Shown: positions 5,768-5,791 of the stretch, in pieces | How positions within the stretch are numbered: position 1 is the stretch's first letter | Layout of the letters: every line of letters begins with the position of its first letter | From: Bacillota bacterium | GTDB lineage: Bacteria; Bacillota; Clostridia; Lachnospirales; Lachnospiraceae | DNA length: 5,791 nucleotides | Assembly: GCA_023418475.1 (NCBI GenBank) | Contig: JAEZZO010000065.1 | Location: 1-5,791 of the forward strand | Direction of reading: 5' to 3' | The notes under the pieces: model-generated | Told to the model about the DNA's origin: nothing | Seen by the model: only the letters and a program-made list of their open reading frames with translations | The model's database searches: none | Made by a program: the position numbers and the translations under genes

Positions 5768-5791
5768 AGGTCAAGCCCTCGACCTATTAGT
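5768..5791 (-). rRNA. 23S ribosomal RNA, 3' terminus (partial)
   Basis: Read on the minus strand, the last bases give ACTAATAGGTCGAGG followed by GCTTGACC, the conserved 3' end of clostridial 23S rRNA. Only the terminal ~24 bases are inside the window; the gene extends to the right. The mature end is placed at about 5768 by analogy with the E. coli terminus (GGCTTAACC), with an error of one or two bases. The sequence after it carries a spacer of the type seen after 23S genes in related clostridia, but no 5S gene. Confidence 0.85.

Overview
The window is AT-rich, with strong Shine-Dalgarno sites and a Firmicute-type sigma-A promoter. The protein sequences (Ung, HisF, HisH, a CheV-like CheW) and the 23S 3' end fit a motile anaerobic Clostridia species, probably Lachnospiraceae. 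That placement is judged by eye, not by a search. Every confident gene lies on the minus strand, so transcription runs from right to left.

Right edge: the last ~24 bases are the 3' terminus of a 23S rRNA gene entering from outside the window. About 70 bases beyond it is a clean intrinsic terminator (9-bp stem, six-T tail). No 5S gene lies between them. From there to about 5010 is some 650 bases without an intact gene. This stretch holds a short plus-strand hairpin with a T-tract, a faint frameshifted coding remnant on the plus strand, and the promoter region of the next gene.

Positions 13-5010 look like one five-gene transcription unit, in the order cheW - unknown zinc-ribbon membrane protein - hisH - hisF - ung. 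The gaps are roughly 53, 31 and 68 bases, then about a 24-base overlap or near-junction at hisF/ung, and no terminator is visible between genes. Two promoter candidates precede cheW: a near-consensus sigma-A site (TTTACA, 17 bases, TATAAT), and about 80 bases further upstream an exact GCCGATAT, the -10 of the flagellar/chemotaxis sigma factor (sigma-D/sigma-28), with an imperfect -35.

Functionally, HisH and HisF are the two subunits of imidazole glycerol phosphate synthase and Ung is uracil-DNA glycosylase; all three keep their catalytic residues. The CheW domain resembles the adaptor half of CheV but has no receiver domain. The most unusual object is the 728-residue protein between cheW and hisH. 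It has an N-terminal four-cysteine zinc ribbon, a ~370-residue acidic, apparently disordered chain with recurring short leucine motifs, a ~115-residue lysine-rich segment, one transmembrane helix and a helical C-terminal domain outside the membrane. Its lysine-rich region contains two in-frame A_AAA_AAG heptamers, the first followed two codons later by a -1 frame stop, which could yield a soluble form without the membrane anchor. Its function is unknown; its position suggests, without proof, a link to chemotaxis or envelope signalling.
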